64,000 nucleotides of DNA, taken from the NCBI GenBank assembly GCA_964525165.1, contig CAZGGG010000009.1, positions 1-64,000 on the forward strand, written 5' to 3'. The number at the start of each line of letters is the position of its first letter. Positions within the stretch are counted from its first letter, which is position 1. The notes under the pieces are model-generated. The model ran no database searches. It had not been told where the DNA came from and was given only the letters and a program-made list of their open reading frames with translations. Position numbers and translations under genes: made by a program. Source of the DNA: JAWLFI01 sp964525165. GTDB lineage: Bacteria > Bacteroidota > Bacteroidia > Chitinophagales > Saprospiraceae. This document shows, piece after piece, positions 54,392 through 63,202 of the stretch.

Positions 54392-55547
54392 AGTCCAATT
54401 AAAAAAAGGAAAGGAGACAATCGTACTCAGAGGCCATCCGTGGATTTTCTCAGGTGCTTTTGCTCAATCCTATAGTAACGATATAGAAGAGGGCAAAGTC
54501 ATTGAAGTGTATTCTTCTGAAGACCAATTTATTTGTATGGCACACTTTCAAGATGCCTCCATTTCAGGCCGCGTGCTTTCTTATAAAAAAGAAACTATCC
54601 ATCTGGATTTCTACAAAAACAAACTTCAGCGAGCACTCGAATTGAGAAACGCTCTGATTCATAATGATGAAACGAATGCATTTCGTTGGATTCATGGTGA
54701 AGGGGACGGATTGCCTGGCTTGGTCATCGATGTCTATGATCGACATGTCATTTTAGAACTTCATTCAAAAGGAATGTATCAGGATAGGGAAGTCATAGCT
54801 GAAGCGGTACAATCGCTTATGCCTTCCACAAAAACGATTTATGCAAGTCTTCCCTCAATCTTGAAGCAAAATAGCGTATGGGAGTCGCATTATTTATTGG
54901 GCCAGACCTCAGAAAGTGTCATACTTGAAAACGGAAAACAGTTTCTGGTGAATTGGGAATCAGGGCAGAAGACGGGTTTTTTCTTGGATCAAAGAGAGAA
55001 TCGCGCTTTGCTGGGCTCTTTGTCTAAAAATAAATCGGTTTTAAACCTATTTTCCTATTCAGGAGGATTTTCCATCTATGCACTTTCTCAGGGAGCCCAA
55101 TCGGTCGAATCTGTCGATATCTCTGAACATGCGGTTAGCCTGTGTAAGAGAAACGAAGAATTGAATGGTTATTCCGGGGGAGCTCATACCATACGCAGAT
55201 TGGATATCATGAAAGACTCTATATCAGATCAGCTTTTTGATATTGTTATTGTAGATCCTCCGGCTTTCGCGAAAAATATTAAAAAACGACACAAGGCTGT
55301 TCAGGCATATAAACGATTAAACCAAAAGGCATTAAAATTGGTCAAACCTTCCGGGCTTCTCATGACCTATAGTTGCTCACAAGTGGTAAGTGACCAATTA
55401 TTCCTGGATACCATACGCTCTGCATTCATTGCCGAACGGCAACAAGGACAAATCTTAAAGCATTTAGAGCAGGGAATGGACCATCCGGTCAGCTTGACGC
55501 ATGAAGAAGGTCACTATTTAAAGGGATTACTGATTCGCAAAGTCTAG
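54381..55547 (+). CDS. Class I SAM-dependent rRNA methyltransferase, RlmI-like (PUA domain)
   Basis: 388 residues. An N-terminal PUA domain (VQLKKGKETIVLRGHPWIFS), then an RlmI-specific linker (RWIHGEGDGLPGLVIDVYDR) and a Rossmann methyltransferase with VLNLFSYSGGFSIYALSQGA and the target-base motif VDPPAFAK. E. coli RlmI makes m5C1962 in 23S rRNA, the likely activity here, though catalytic Cys assignment was not checked in detail. The start overlaps the patatin gene by 11 bases. It is convergent with a phosphoribosyltransferase gene, one base apart. Confidence 0.9.
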   Translation: MYDKVQLKKGKETIVLRGHPWIFSGAFAQSYSNDIEEGKVIEVYSSEDQFICMAHFQDASISGRVLSYKKETIHLDFYKNKLQRALELRNALIHNDETNAFRWIHGEGDGLPGLVIDVYDRHVILELHSKGMYQDREVIAEAVQSLMPSTKTIYASLPSILKQNSVWESHYLLGQTSESVILENGKQFLVNWESGQKTGFFLDQRENRALLGSLSKNKSVLNLFSYSGGFSIYALSQGAQSVESVDISEHAVSLCKRNEELNGYSGGAHTIRRLDIMKDSISDQLFDIVIVDPPAFAKNIKKRHKAVQAYKRLNQKALKLVKPSGLLMTYSCSQVVSDQLFLDTIRSAFIAERQQGQILKHLEQGMDHPVSLTHEEGHYLKGLLIRKV

Positions 55548-55548
55548 T

Positions 55549-56043
55549 TTATTGCAAATAAGCTGCATTACCACTTTCCTCAAAGTGAACAAGAATTTCT
55601 TCTTTTAGTGTAGTCGCCAATGAAAGCCCGACGAAATCCACTTGTACGGGATACATTTTATGTTTCCGATCTACCAATACGGCTATTTTTATACTTTTGG
55701 GGCGAAAGGGTAAAAAAGGATGGCAAGCGTAGAATAAAGTTCTTCCGGTATTAGCGACATCATCTACAATCACGATAGAAGCATTTTCCAGCAAAGCAGT
55801 GTCTTGAAAGTCCAAAGAAATTTCTTCTAATTTAGGGTCAGCCGGATTCAGTTGAATATGAGCCGATTGGATTTCCAGATCTGAAATCTTCTTTAAAGAA
55901 GTTCTTAAAAGATTCGCTAAAGCTTCACCACGATTGTTGATGCCTGCAACAATGAGGATCTTTGAGTCCAAATACTCTTCATAGATCTCATAGCTTAGAC
56001 GGGTAATCTTTTGTTCTATCTGATGATGGTTGAGTATTTGCAT
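55549..56043 (-). CDS. PyrR-like phosphoribosyltransferase
   Basis: 164 residues of type I PRTase fold with the PRPP motif VIVDDVANTGRTL and the PyrR-like N-terminal GINNRGEALANLL. Its layout matches PyrR of this same window (3357-3902), but it lacks a pyr operon context and differs in the hood region. It could be a salvage PRTase or a diverged regulator. It stands alone between rlmI (convergent) and the iron-sulfur operon (divergent). Confidence 0.83.
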   Translation of the reverse strand: MQILNHHQIEQKITRLSYEIYEEYLDSKILIVAGINNRGEALANLLRTSLKKISDLEIQSAHIQLNPADPKLEEISLDFQDTALLENASIVIVDDVANTGRTLFYACHPFLPFRPKSIKIAVLVDRKHKMYPVQVDFVGLSLATTLKEEILVHFEESGNAAYLQ

Positions 56044-56117
56044 GTCAAATTTGATTGAGTTAAGCCTGTATTATTTGCTAAATCCCTCGGATTAAATTAT
56101 AATTGAGTAAGCTATCA

Positions 56118-57594
56118 ATGGAATTTATGATCCAACAATTAATATTTGCAATACTTCTGCTCCTAGTGGCTTATTTCGCTTACCGCAAATATAGTCAGCT
56201 TGTTTATAATATCCGATTAGGAAAAGCAGAAGAAATAAAAGGAAACACATCAGATCGGTGGAGGAATGTATTCTTGATTGCTTTTGGGCAAAAGAAAATG
56301 TTTAAACGATTGTTACCTGCTGTGTTTCATCTATTCATTTATGTGGCTTTTTTGGTCACACAAATTGAACTCATAGAAATTCTGGTCGACGGACTGGGTG
56401 GAGTACATAGATTTTTTGCTCCTTATCTAGGTGTCGTATATACCTTTATTATCTCTTCTATTGAGATTCTTTCAGTTTTAGCCTTAGTGGCGACCCTCAT
56501 CTTTCTTGTCAGAAGAAACCTGTTGGTGGTCCCAAGATTCAATAAGCCTGAAATGAAAGGATGGCCTAAAATGGATGGTAACATCATTTTGNNNNNNNNN
56601 NTCAACGGCCTGTTTCGACAACGGGACAATGTGAGTTTTTCCCATTTTCATTTTTTATTCGTTCTTTTCCTTGCAAAGCATTTGTGATAAACACATTATG
56701 CATTTCATTTTGTTTGCTGAAATTGTATTGGTCGCGGGCATCTTTATGATGAATGGAGCCGATACCTTGTTACAAGGCCTTGATCCTGCGCATTACCCTC
56801 AGACGGGTAATTTTGCTATTTCATCTTGGCTGGGTCCCCTTTTATTTGAAGGTTTTGATACTTCCAGTTTGATTATGATCGAGCGCATAGGATGGTGGAT
56901 GCACATCATAGTGGTATTTGCATTTTTAGCTTACTTACCTTACTCAAAGCATTTGCATATTCTTTTGGCTTTCCCTAACACCTATTTTGCCAATGATCAG
57001 AAGAGAGGGGAGATGTCTGCTATGCCGGAAATTACGAGTGAAATTAAATCTATGTTAGGTTTAAGTTCAGAGGAGGTGCCTATGGACGATGATATTCCCG
57101 AATTTGGAGCCAAAGATGTTACAGATTTAAGCTGGAGAACCATTTTGGGAGCATATACTTGCACAGAGTGTGGTCGCTGTACCTCTGTGTGTCCGGCAAA
57201 CCAAACAGGTAAGAAACTATCTCCCAGGAAAATCATGATGGATATTCGGGACCGAACAGAGGAAGTTGGTTTAAAGATTAAGTCCGGTGATGTTTCATTT
57301 GTGAAGGAGGGAGCTGAAGGACCTTTAACCAAAGAGAATTTTGATGATGGTAAAAGTCTTTTTGATTTAGTTTCCAGAGAAGAGCTTCACGCCTGCACAA
57401 CTTGTAATGCTTGTGTGGAAGCATGTCCCGTGATGATTAATCCATTGGAACCGATTTTAGAAATGCGTCGTTATGAAATTCTAACGGAGTCTGCGGGTCC
57501 CCAAGAATGGTTACCCATGTTTACATCAATGGAAAATTCCGGTGCTGTTTGGCAAATGCCAGATGCAAGAGAGGACTGGACAAAACAATTATAA
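56118..57594 (+). CDS. HdrC/DsrK-like membrane iron-sulfur oxidoreductase subunit, interrupted by gap
   Basis: About 480 residues. The N-terminal half has about five to six transmembrane helices with His residues that could bind haem b (AVFHLFIYVAF, GGVHRFFAP, WWMHIIVVFAFLAYLPYSKH). The C-terminal half has two 4Fe-4S motifs, CTECGRCTSVCP and CTTCNACVEACP. This matches NarI-like/HdrC fusions proposed to exchange electrons with quinones. A 10-N gap (56592-56601) is followed by about 100 bases that do not read as the family; the frame resumes near FILFAEIVLVAGIFMMNG. ATG 56118 is chosen over a TTG at 56103. Two bases separate it from the HdrB-like gene. Confidence 0.88.
56592..56601. other. Assembly gap (10 N) inside the HdrC-like gene
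   Basis: Family length suggests only a few residues are missing, yet about 100 non-family bases follow on the right, so the contig end is probably wrong or carries an insertion. Confidence 0.9.
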
Positions 57595-57596
57595 AT

Positions 57597-58388
57597 ATGT
57601 CAAATATTCAAGTACCTATTCTTTCTGAACTCGTAGCAGAAGGCAAGAAACCCGAAATTCTTTTTTGGGTGGGCTGTGCCGGTAGTTTTGATGATCGGGC
57701 GAAAAAAGTGACTAAAGCATTTGTGACCATATTGAATGAAGTGGGTATCGATTACGCCATTTTAGGAAATGAAGAGTCCTGTACCGGAGATCCGGCGAGA
57801 AGATCCGGAAATGAATTTTTATTTCAAATGATGGCCATTCAGAATGTGGAGACCTTGAATATGTATGAGGTGAAAAAAATCGTGACCACCTGTCCCCATT
57901 GCTTTAATACTATTAAGAATGAATACCCTCAATTTGGTGGAAATTATGAGGTAATCCACCACAGCCAACTTTTACAGGAATTGATCAATGATGGTCGAAT
58001 CAAAATGAAAGAAGGTGGTAGTTTAAAAGGGAAGAAAATCACTTATCACGATAGTTGTTATCTAGGACGTGTCAACGGAGTATATGAAGCGCCCAGGAAA
58101 GTTTTAGAAGAGCTGGATGTAGACTTAGTTGAAATGAAACGCTGCAAATCAAATGGCTTATGCTGTGGGGCGGGTGGCGCTCAAATGTTCAAAGAGGATG
58201 AGCCGGGTAATAAACGCATTAATGTGGAACGGGCGGAAGAAGCTGTTGCGACAGGAGCCGAAATAGTCGCTGCCAATTGTCCTTTCTGTCTTACGATGAT
58301 GTCTGATGGCGTATCTGCTCAGAATAAAGAAGACAGCATGATGGTATATGATCTTAGTGAATTGATTGTCAACAATAATAATTGGTAG
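57597..58388 (+). CDS. HdrB/GlpC-like CCG-domain iron-sulfur protein
   Basis: 263 residues with two cysteine-rich CCG repeats: one around TTCPHCFNTIKNEYP preceded by ESCTGDPARR, and one around HDSCYLGR with GLCCGAGGAQMF, then NCPFCLTMM. This domain carries unusual 4Fe-4S clusters in HdrB, GlpC and LutA. Start ATG 57597 gives MSNIQVPILSELVAEGKKP; an open frame upstream to 57507 overlaps the HdrC gene and is not conserved. With the membrane subunit it should form a quinone-linked oxidoreductase. The electron donor or acceptor is unknown; an electron-transfer flavoprotein is one idea. Confidence 0.92.
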   Translation: MSNIQVPILSELVAEGKKPEILFWVGCAGSFDDRAKKVTKAFVTILNEVGIDYAILGNEESCTGDPARRSGNEFLFQMMAIQNVETLNMYEVKKIVTTCPHCFNTIKNEYPQFGGNYEVIHHSQLLQELINDGRIKMKEGGSLKGKKITYHDSCYLGRVNGVYEAPRKVLEELDVDLVEMKRCKSNGLCCGAGGAQMFKEDEPGNKRINVERAEEAVATGAEIVAANCPFCLTMMSDGVSAQNKEDSMMVYDLSELIVNNNNW

Positions 58389-58393
58389 AAATT

Positions 58394-58897
58394 ATGTATT
58401 TACCACTTAACGAGTTAGACGGTTCCGCCAGAGTATGGGTATATAACACAAAAGAATTTGTCTCACCGGAAGTTATAAGAGTGATTCTGGAGCGTACAGC
58501 AGATTTTATCAAAGAATGGACTGCACACCAGAATGATTTATATGGAGGCTGCGGATTTGCACATTTTAGGCACTTGATCATAGCCGTAGATGAAACAAAA
58601 GCCGCAGCAAGTGGCTGCAGTATTGATAGTTGTGTTCACTTTTTACAAGATTTGGGCAAGGAATTAGATATTGATTTTTTCGATCGATTGAACTATACGT
58701 TTGTCGATAGTACAGATCAAGCCTTCAAAATAGCTCATCACGATTTGGATGAAGCTTATCAACAAGGAGATATCAATGAACAAACTTTATTTGTAGATCC
58801 GACGGTTAAAACCTTGGACGAATTTCATGAACAATTCATAAAACCCCTAGCGCACAGTTTCCAATATCGATTTATATCTAGTGTTCCGGCCTCATGA
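58394..58897 (+). CDS. Conserved Bacteroidota protein of unknown function (often mislabelled ABC transporter ATPase)
   Basis: About 167 residues from ATG 58394 (MYLPLNELDGSARVWVY). The core segment AAASGCSIDSCVHFLQDLG is highly typical of a protein commonly found next to HdrB-like genes in Bacteroidota. Its frequent database label as an ATPase is wrong here: no Walker A, signature or Walker B motif is present. It begins five bases after the HdrB-like gene and overlaps the next gene by four bases (ATGA). A role in the same electron-transfer system is inferred from position only. Confidence 0.78.
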   Translation: MYLPLNELDGSARVWVYNTKEFVSPEVIRVILERTADFIKEWTAHQNDLYGGCGFAHFRHLIIAVDETKAAASGCSIDSCVHFLQDLGKELDIDFFDRLNYTFVDSTDQAFKIAHHDLDEAYQQGDINEQTLFVDPTVKTLDEFHEQFIKPLAHSFQYRFISSVPAS

Positions 58898-59364
58898 TTC
58901 GAAAAGTAAAAAATTGGCTGGGAATAGAAAGCGTCAAAGTCGATATGGTCCTTCCACCGGATTTGTTATTTGGTGCCCCTTTGTATAAGGGTGTCCTTGT
59001 GTTATCGTCTCTTTCTGAACAGAAAGTGTTGGATGCCTCTATACAAGTGATTGAGAAGTATGAGCGTGGCAGAAAAGAGGATAAGTTGATCAATGATTTT
59101 CTGATAGGAGAGTGGAAGCTTAATAGATCCATAGACATCCCCGCCAAAGAAAAAGTTTTCATTCCTTTTAAAATACCCTTACACTGGAAAATGTCGAAAT
59201 TGGATTCCTGGGGCCAAACGAACTATTTGACCGGCAAAATCAGTCAACTGGCCAAAACACTTTATAGCGCACATTCACAATATAGGATTGAAAGCTCTGT
59301 AAAAGTCAAGGGCTCTGCCATGTCTCCTTTTTATAAATGTGAATTAGATGTTACTCATTCTTGA
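58894..59364 (+). CDS. Spo0M/arrestin-like fold protein
   Basis: 156 residues. MIRKVKNWLGIESVKVDMVL and the following beta-rich pattern (VLVLSSLSEQKVLDASIQVI, then SIDIPAKEKVFIPFKIPLHW) resemble SpoOM proteins, which have an arrestin-like beta-sandwich. No sporulation genes are present, so the name implies only the fold. The ATG overlaps the previous gene by four bases. The 3' end overlaps a convergent lipoprotein gene by 14 bases. Function unknown. Confidence 0.65.
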   Translation: MIRKVKNWLGIESVKVDMVLPPDLLFGAPLYKGVLVLSSLSEQKVLDASIQVIEKYERGRKEDKLINDFLIGEWKLNRSIDIPAKEKVFIPFKIPLHWKMSKLDSWGQTNYLTGKISQLAKTLYSAHSQYRIESSVKVKGSAMSPFYKCELDVTHS

Positions 59365-60265
59365 GGTTTCCTTTTCTCAATATTTCCTCCAGGATCTCCT
59401 GATCTGATTTTCCCACATTTTGATACAATATTTTGGCTTGCTGGCTCAGCTCATGCTTTGGATAGTCCTCCAAAAACTTACCATAAAAAGATTTTGCGCG
59501 TTCATCATCATTGAGTTCATCATACATAAAAGCTTTGTAAAATAGAGCATTTGCGGAAGCATCATCATGTTCATATAGCCTCAAAACCCAATCATACAGA
59601 TGATCAGCCAACTGCCATTTCCCGTAATTCCTAAGAATCCCGGCAGCACGATTCAAGTATAGACCGCCTTCTTTCCAATCACTACCTACCATGGCAGCTA
59701 ATTGAATTAAAAAGACATAATCCTGAGCCACTTTTGGTTTTAGCTGTATAGAATCCTTCATGCTGGATATGAGTTTGGATTCCAAATCCTTAATAACAGT
59801 GTAGATATCAGGTTGATCTGCAGGAATGTTTAAGGAGGCTTTACTGCTTAGTGTTTCACTATCGCTTTGATTAGCAATCCATTGCTCTGCCGCCCGGGCA
59901 GCCATGGTTCTCTTATGATCGAGATGAATAGATTCGGAATATTCATAAAGCTGATGGATGCTTTCTTCAGATCCTTGAGACCAATATAAACACTGAATCA
60001 TTAAATGGTCATTCAACCATTGATCGGCTTCTTGTTGTATTTGCCATTGAAAGAGGTCTCTGTAATGTTCTGCTACCACACTGTTAGCTCCGCTAAATTT
60101 CATGGCTTGTTGATGAAGGATATTATAAGAACTATCGTTATAAGGTTGGGAGACTAATTCAGGTTTTGGGTTGAGTCGATTGGTCTTATTCTGATCAGTT
60201 GAACAAGAAGAGAGGAAAAGCAAACCCACCAAAATTGTGAGAAAAAACTTTGGAAATGGAATCAT
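59351..60265 (-). CDS. Lipoprotein with C-terminal TPR-like region
   Basis: 304 residues. The lipobox in MIPFPKFFLTILVGLLFLSSC puts the lipid-bearing Cys at residue 21. The mature part is helical. The C-terminal third (GKWQLADHLYDWVLRLYEHD, then NALFYKAFMYDELNDDERAK and FLEDYPKHELSQQAK) has the TPR spacing of periplasmic assembly proteins such as BamD/YbgF. No partner is adjacent. It is divergent from a photolyase gene. Function unknown. Confidence 0.72.
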   Translation of the reverse strand: MIPFPKFFLTILVGLLFLSSCSTDQNKTNRLNPKPELVSQPYNDSSYNILHQQAMKFSGANSVVAEHYRDLFQWQIQQEADQWLNDHLMIQCLYWSQGSEESIHQLYEYSESIHLDHKRTMAARAAEQWIANQSDSETLSSKASLNIPADQPDIYTVIKDLESKLISSMKDSIQLKPKVAQDYVFLIQLAAMVGSDWKEGGLYLNRAAGILRNYGKWQLADHLYDWVLRLYEHDDASANALFYKAFMYDELNDDERAKSFYGKFLEDYPKHELSQQAKILYQNVGKSDQEILEEILRKGNLKNE

Positions 60266-60324
60266 AATGTCAATCTTTTTTGAACCACCATATTGGACTT
60301 CTGTTTCAAGATAAAATTAATAAA

Positions 60325-61659
60325 GTGGGGAAAGTAAATATTTTTTGGTTCCGGAGAGATTTAAGGTTACATGATAACAGAGGTCTTTTTGAGTCACTCA
60401 ATGGCAACTTGGACGTCATTCCGGTCTTCATTTTTGATACGCACATTTTAAACGAATTAGAAGAGAAAGATGATGCAAGGGTTAGCTTTATTCATGCCGA
60501 AATATCTAAAATCAAAGCCCAATTGCAGGACTTAGGCAGCGATCTCTTAGTTTATTATGGAAAAGCTGATGAAGTTTGGGCTAGAATACTGGAAGATATT
60601 CAGGTAGATACAATATATACCAACAGAGATTACGAGCCCTATGCAAGAAAGCGGGATAGTGCTGTCCTTACAATGGCAGAGCAACGAGGAGTGGCCATGC
60701 TCCAATTTAAAGATCACGTGATTTTTGAAGAAAAGGAGGTCGTAAAGAATGATGGAGATCCCTATGTCGTGTTTACGCCCTACAAAAAACAGTGGATGAA
60801 ACAATTAGCTTCAGCTACTGAAAGTGATTCCTTGGTGGATTCTCAACACCTAAAACATTATCCTTCTGAGCTTTTTCAAGCTAAATTTGCTTCTCGGAAG
60901 CCAAAGGAAATGATCGCTTTATCTGAAATGGGATTTGAGAAAAGTTCTATTCCCATTCCTGACCGGGAGGTCAAGCAAGGAATCATTAGGGAATATGGTA
61001 AGAAAAGGAATTTCCCTGCAGAGAATGGAACGAGTCGATTGGGAATACATTATAGATTCGGAACGATTAGTATACGGGAAAAAGCGAAACGATCTATTGG
61101 CCTAAGTGAAACCTATTTAAACGAATTAATCTGGAGAGATTTCTATGCACAAATCCTCGCCAATTATCCGCATGTGGCTGATGGACCCTTTCGGCAAAAA
61201 TATGAAGGAATAGAGTGGCGGAATAATGAAGAAGAATTCCATAGATGGTGTGAAGGTACAACCGGTTATCCAATAGTGGATGCCGGAATGCGGGAATTAA
61301 ATACCACAGGGTATATGCATAATCGGGTTCGCATGATTACAGCTAGCTTTTTGACGAAGCATTTGTTGATCAACTGGCAATGGGGAGAGGCCTATTTTGC
61401 AAAGAAATTATTAGATTTTGATTTGGCTTCTAATAATGGAGGATGGCAGTGGGCAGCGGGATGTGGCACAGATGCCGCTCCCTATTTTAGGATTTTTAAT
61501 CCTTATACGCAGGCGACGAAGTTTGACAAAGACAGAAGGTACATTAAAAAATGGGTTCCGGAAGTAGATACTGATGCATATCCAGAGCCAATTGTGGAGC
61601 ATAAATTTGCAAGGGAGCGTTGTCTGCGCGTTTATAAAGAGGGTTTAGACCAGAATTAA
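60325..61659 (+). CDS. Deoxyribodipyrimidine photolyase (class I CPD photolyase)
   Basis: Light-driven repair of cyclobutane pyrimidine dimers. About 444 residues from GTG 60325 (VGKVNIFWFRRDLRLHDN); an in-frame TTG at 60280 is also open. FAD-domain signatures are TSRLGIHYRFGTISI, LNELIWRDFYAQIL, GTTGYPIVDAGMREL and NNGGWQWAAGCGTDAAP. It is distinct from the DASH protein at 27602. The 3' end overlaps the next convergent gene by four bases. It may equally be annotated phrB. Confidence 0.93.
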   Translation: MGKVNIFWFRRDLRLHDNRGLFESLNGNLDVIPVFIFDTHILNELEEKDDARVSFIHAEISKIKAQLQDLGSDLLVYYGKADEVWARILEDIQVDTIYTNRDYEPYARKRDSAVLTMAEQRGVAMLQFKDHVIFEEKEVVKNDGDPYVVFTPYKKQWMKQLASATESDSLVDSQHLKHYPSELFQAKFASRKPKEMIALSEMGFEKSSIPIPDREVKQGIIREYGKKRNFPAENGTSRLGIHYRFGTISIREKAKRSIGLSETYLNELIWRDFYAQILANYPHVADGPFRQKYEGIEWRNNEEEFHRWCEGTTGYPIVDAGMRELNTTGYMHNRVRMITASFLTKHLLINWQWGEAYFAKKLLDFDLASNNGGWQWAAGCGTDAAPYFRIFNPYTQATKFDKDRRYIKKWVPEVDTDAYPEPIVEHKFARERCLRVYKEGLDQN

Positions 61660-63077
61660 GTGAGTTCTTTCACTTTGGATTTTAACCAATTAATATCGGC
61701 AATGGAAGGTGCTGCTTGTATTTCTTGCTCTAATTCTTGGATGGCCTTTTTATCTCCAATAGGAATATTAATCAGCTTCTTTACGAATTTGATCAAATTC
61801 AGATAGTTTTTTCGCCTGTTATCCGGTAAAGACTTTTTGTGACGATTCAGATATTTCTTAAAGGATTCTAAAAAAGAAGTTAAGGCATCATACTCGTCTA
61901 TTTCATAGAAAGTGGCCAGCAGCAAGGCTTTCGCACCTAAACTATAAGAGAAATCAGTAAATTCTACTTCGTTCAACAATGGGATGACCTCTTCAAACTC
62001 TTTCTTATAATAATACAGACGTGCTTTATTAAATCGTACAGCATTATCCCTGTATTTAGGATTCAAGTTTTCAGCATACACTTCTATGAAATTCTCAACC
62101 CAATCATATTCCCCGGCTCTTAAACCCACAAGAACTATATTCTTGTAGGACCAAGGTGAAAGCTCATTGTCAACGAATAGGGCTTCGGCATATAAGGCTT
62201 GTTTGTAAATGACAAACAGCTCTGTAATAAAGTCTTGGTTTCCTTTATTCGCATTTGAAATACAGAAGTTAATAGCAGCCAGATATATATCTCTTAAATC
62301 GTGCTTGGTGAAAATATCTTGCTTTTCCTTAATCAGCTCTTTGAGTTTGAAGTAAGCATCAAAATTCGATGCATTATCGTACAGTTTATAAACATAGAAA
62401 TACACAAGAATCTCAGGATGATCTTCATATCCTTTCTCTTCAATATGGGTCAATATTTCATCTATGAATAGAATCTCATATTCATGCTGTTGAATCTTCT
62501 TTCTGCTGAGAAGGGTACAATAGTATTTAAGCTTTTCTGAGAGATAGAAGTAATCTAAATTCTGTATGATCGAGTCAATATTAGAGCGTTTCGAACGATT
62601 GAGTTCAGCTTCTGACAATTCATAATAATTTTTCTCTATCTGATATTGATAAAAATGATAGTCTGCTGTTCTGTGAGGTTGTCTTGACGCTAACCTTCTG
62701 GCCGTCTTTACGGAAGTATTATAAAGCTTTTCCAATTTGAGATCTTGAATCGCATCCAATAGGTAATTTGCTTGATGTAGCGGATTATTAGAAAACTCTT
62801 CTACTGCAAGGAAGTGTTCTACAAGTTTTAATAAATCAGAAACCAGTTTTCGATACTTTCGATCTTCAAATTGTGTCGCCTCTGCATCGCAGACTGCATA
62901 AATTTGCTCCTTTGTTGGAAGATCTTCTTGATGTTTAAAATGAGCATGCAAGATATTATAGAGATTGCTGATCTTTTGATTCACATTGAAATAGGGGGAA
63001 TGTACAAATTTGCTTAAGCGATTCAATTGATAAGCATCAAATTCAGAAAGAGTTTGATATAGTTTCGTTGATTCCAT
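61656..63077 (-). CDS. Helical repeat protein of unknown function
   Basis: 473 residues, no signal peptide or transmembrane segment, almost all alpha-helical with Tyr/Phe-rich helices in pairs (KLYQTLSEFDAYQLNRLSKF; RFNKARLYYYKKEFEEVIPL), suggesting a TPR-like solenoid. The opening FVHSPYFNVNQKISNLYNIL pattern is one I associate with a recurrent family in Saprospiria-type genomes, but I cannot name it. It is divergent from a secreted protein gene and convergent with the photolyase. No function assigned. Confidence 0.6.
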   Translation of the reverse strand: MESTKLYQTLSEFDAYQLNRLSKFVHSPYFNVNQKISNLYNILHAHFKHQEDLPTKEQIYAVCDAEATQFEDRKYRKLVSDLLKLVEHFLAVEEFSNNPLHQANYLLDAIQDLKLEKLYNTSVKTARRLASRQPHRTADYHFYQYQIEKNYYELSEAELNRSKRSNIDSIIQNLDYFYLSEKLKYYCTLLSRKKIQQHEYEILFIDEILTHIEEKGYEDHPEILVYFYVYKLYDNASNFDAYFKLKELIKEKQDIFTKHDLRDIYLAAINFCISNANKGNQDFITELFVIYKQALYAEALFVDNELSPWSYKNIVLVGLRAGEYDWVENFIEVYAENLNPKYRDNAVRFNKARLYYYKKEFEEVIPLLNEVEFTDFSYSLGAKALLLATFYEIDEYDALTSFLESFKKYLNRHKKSLPDNRRKNYLNLIKFVKKLINIPIGDKKAIQELEQEIQAAPSIADINWLKSKVKELT

Positions 63078-63202
63078 TTGGACTAAATGTATAACATATT
63101 AATGAATATATTCATGTTAAATATTGTTAAAAATCATATATTATAGATATACAGAGTGGAATATTTACTATCTTGCACTTAACCACAGCGAACCAATAGA
63201 CC

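Noticed and set aside
58394..58897. ABC transporter ATPase label for the 167-residue protein
   Set aside because: No Walker A, signature or Walker B sequence; the name seems to be propagated in databases.
60280..60325. TTG start at 60280 for the photolyase
   Set aside because: The added 15 residues are not photolyase-like; GTG 60325 gives the expected N-terminus.
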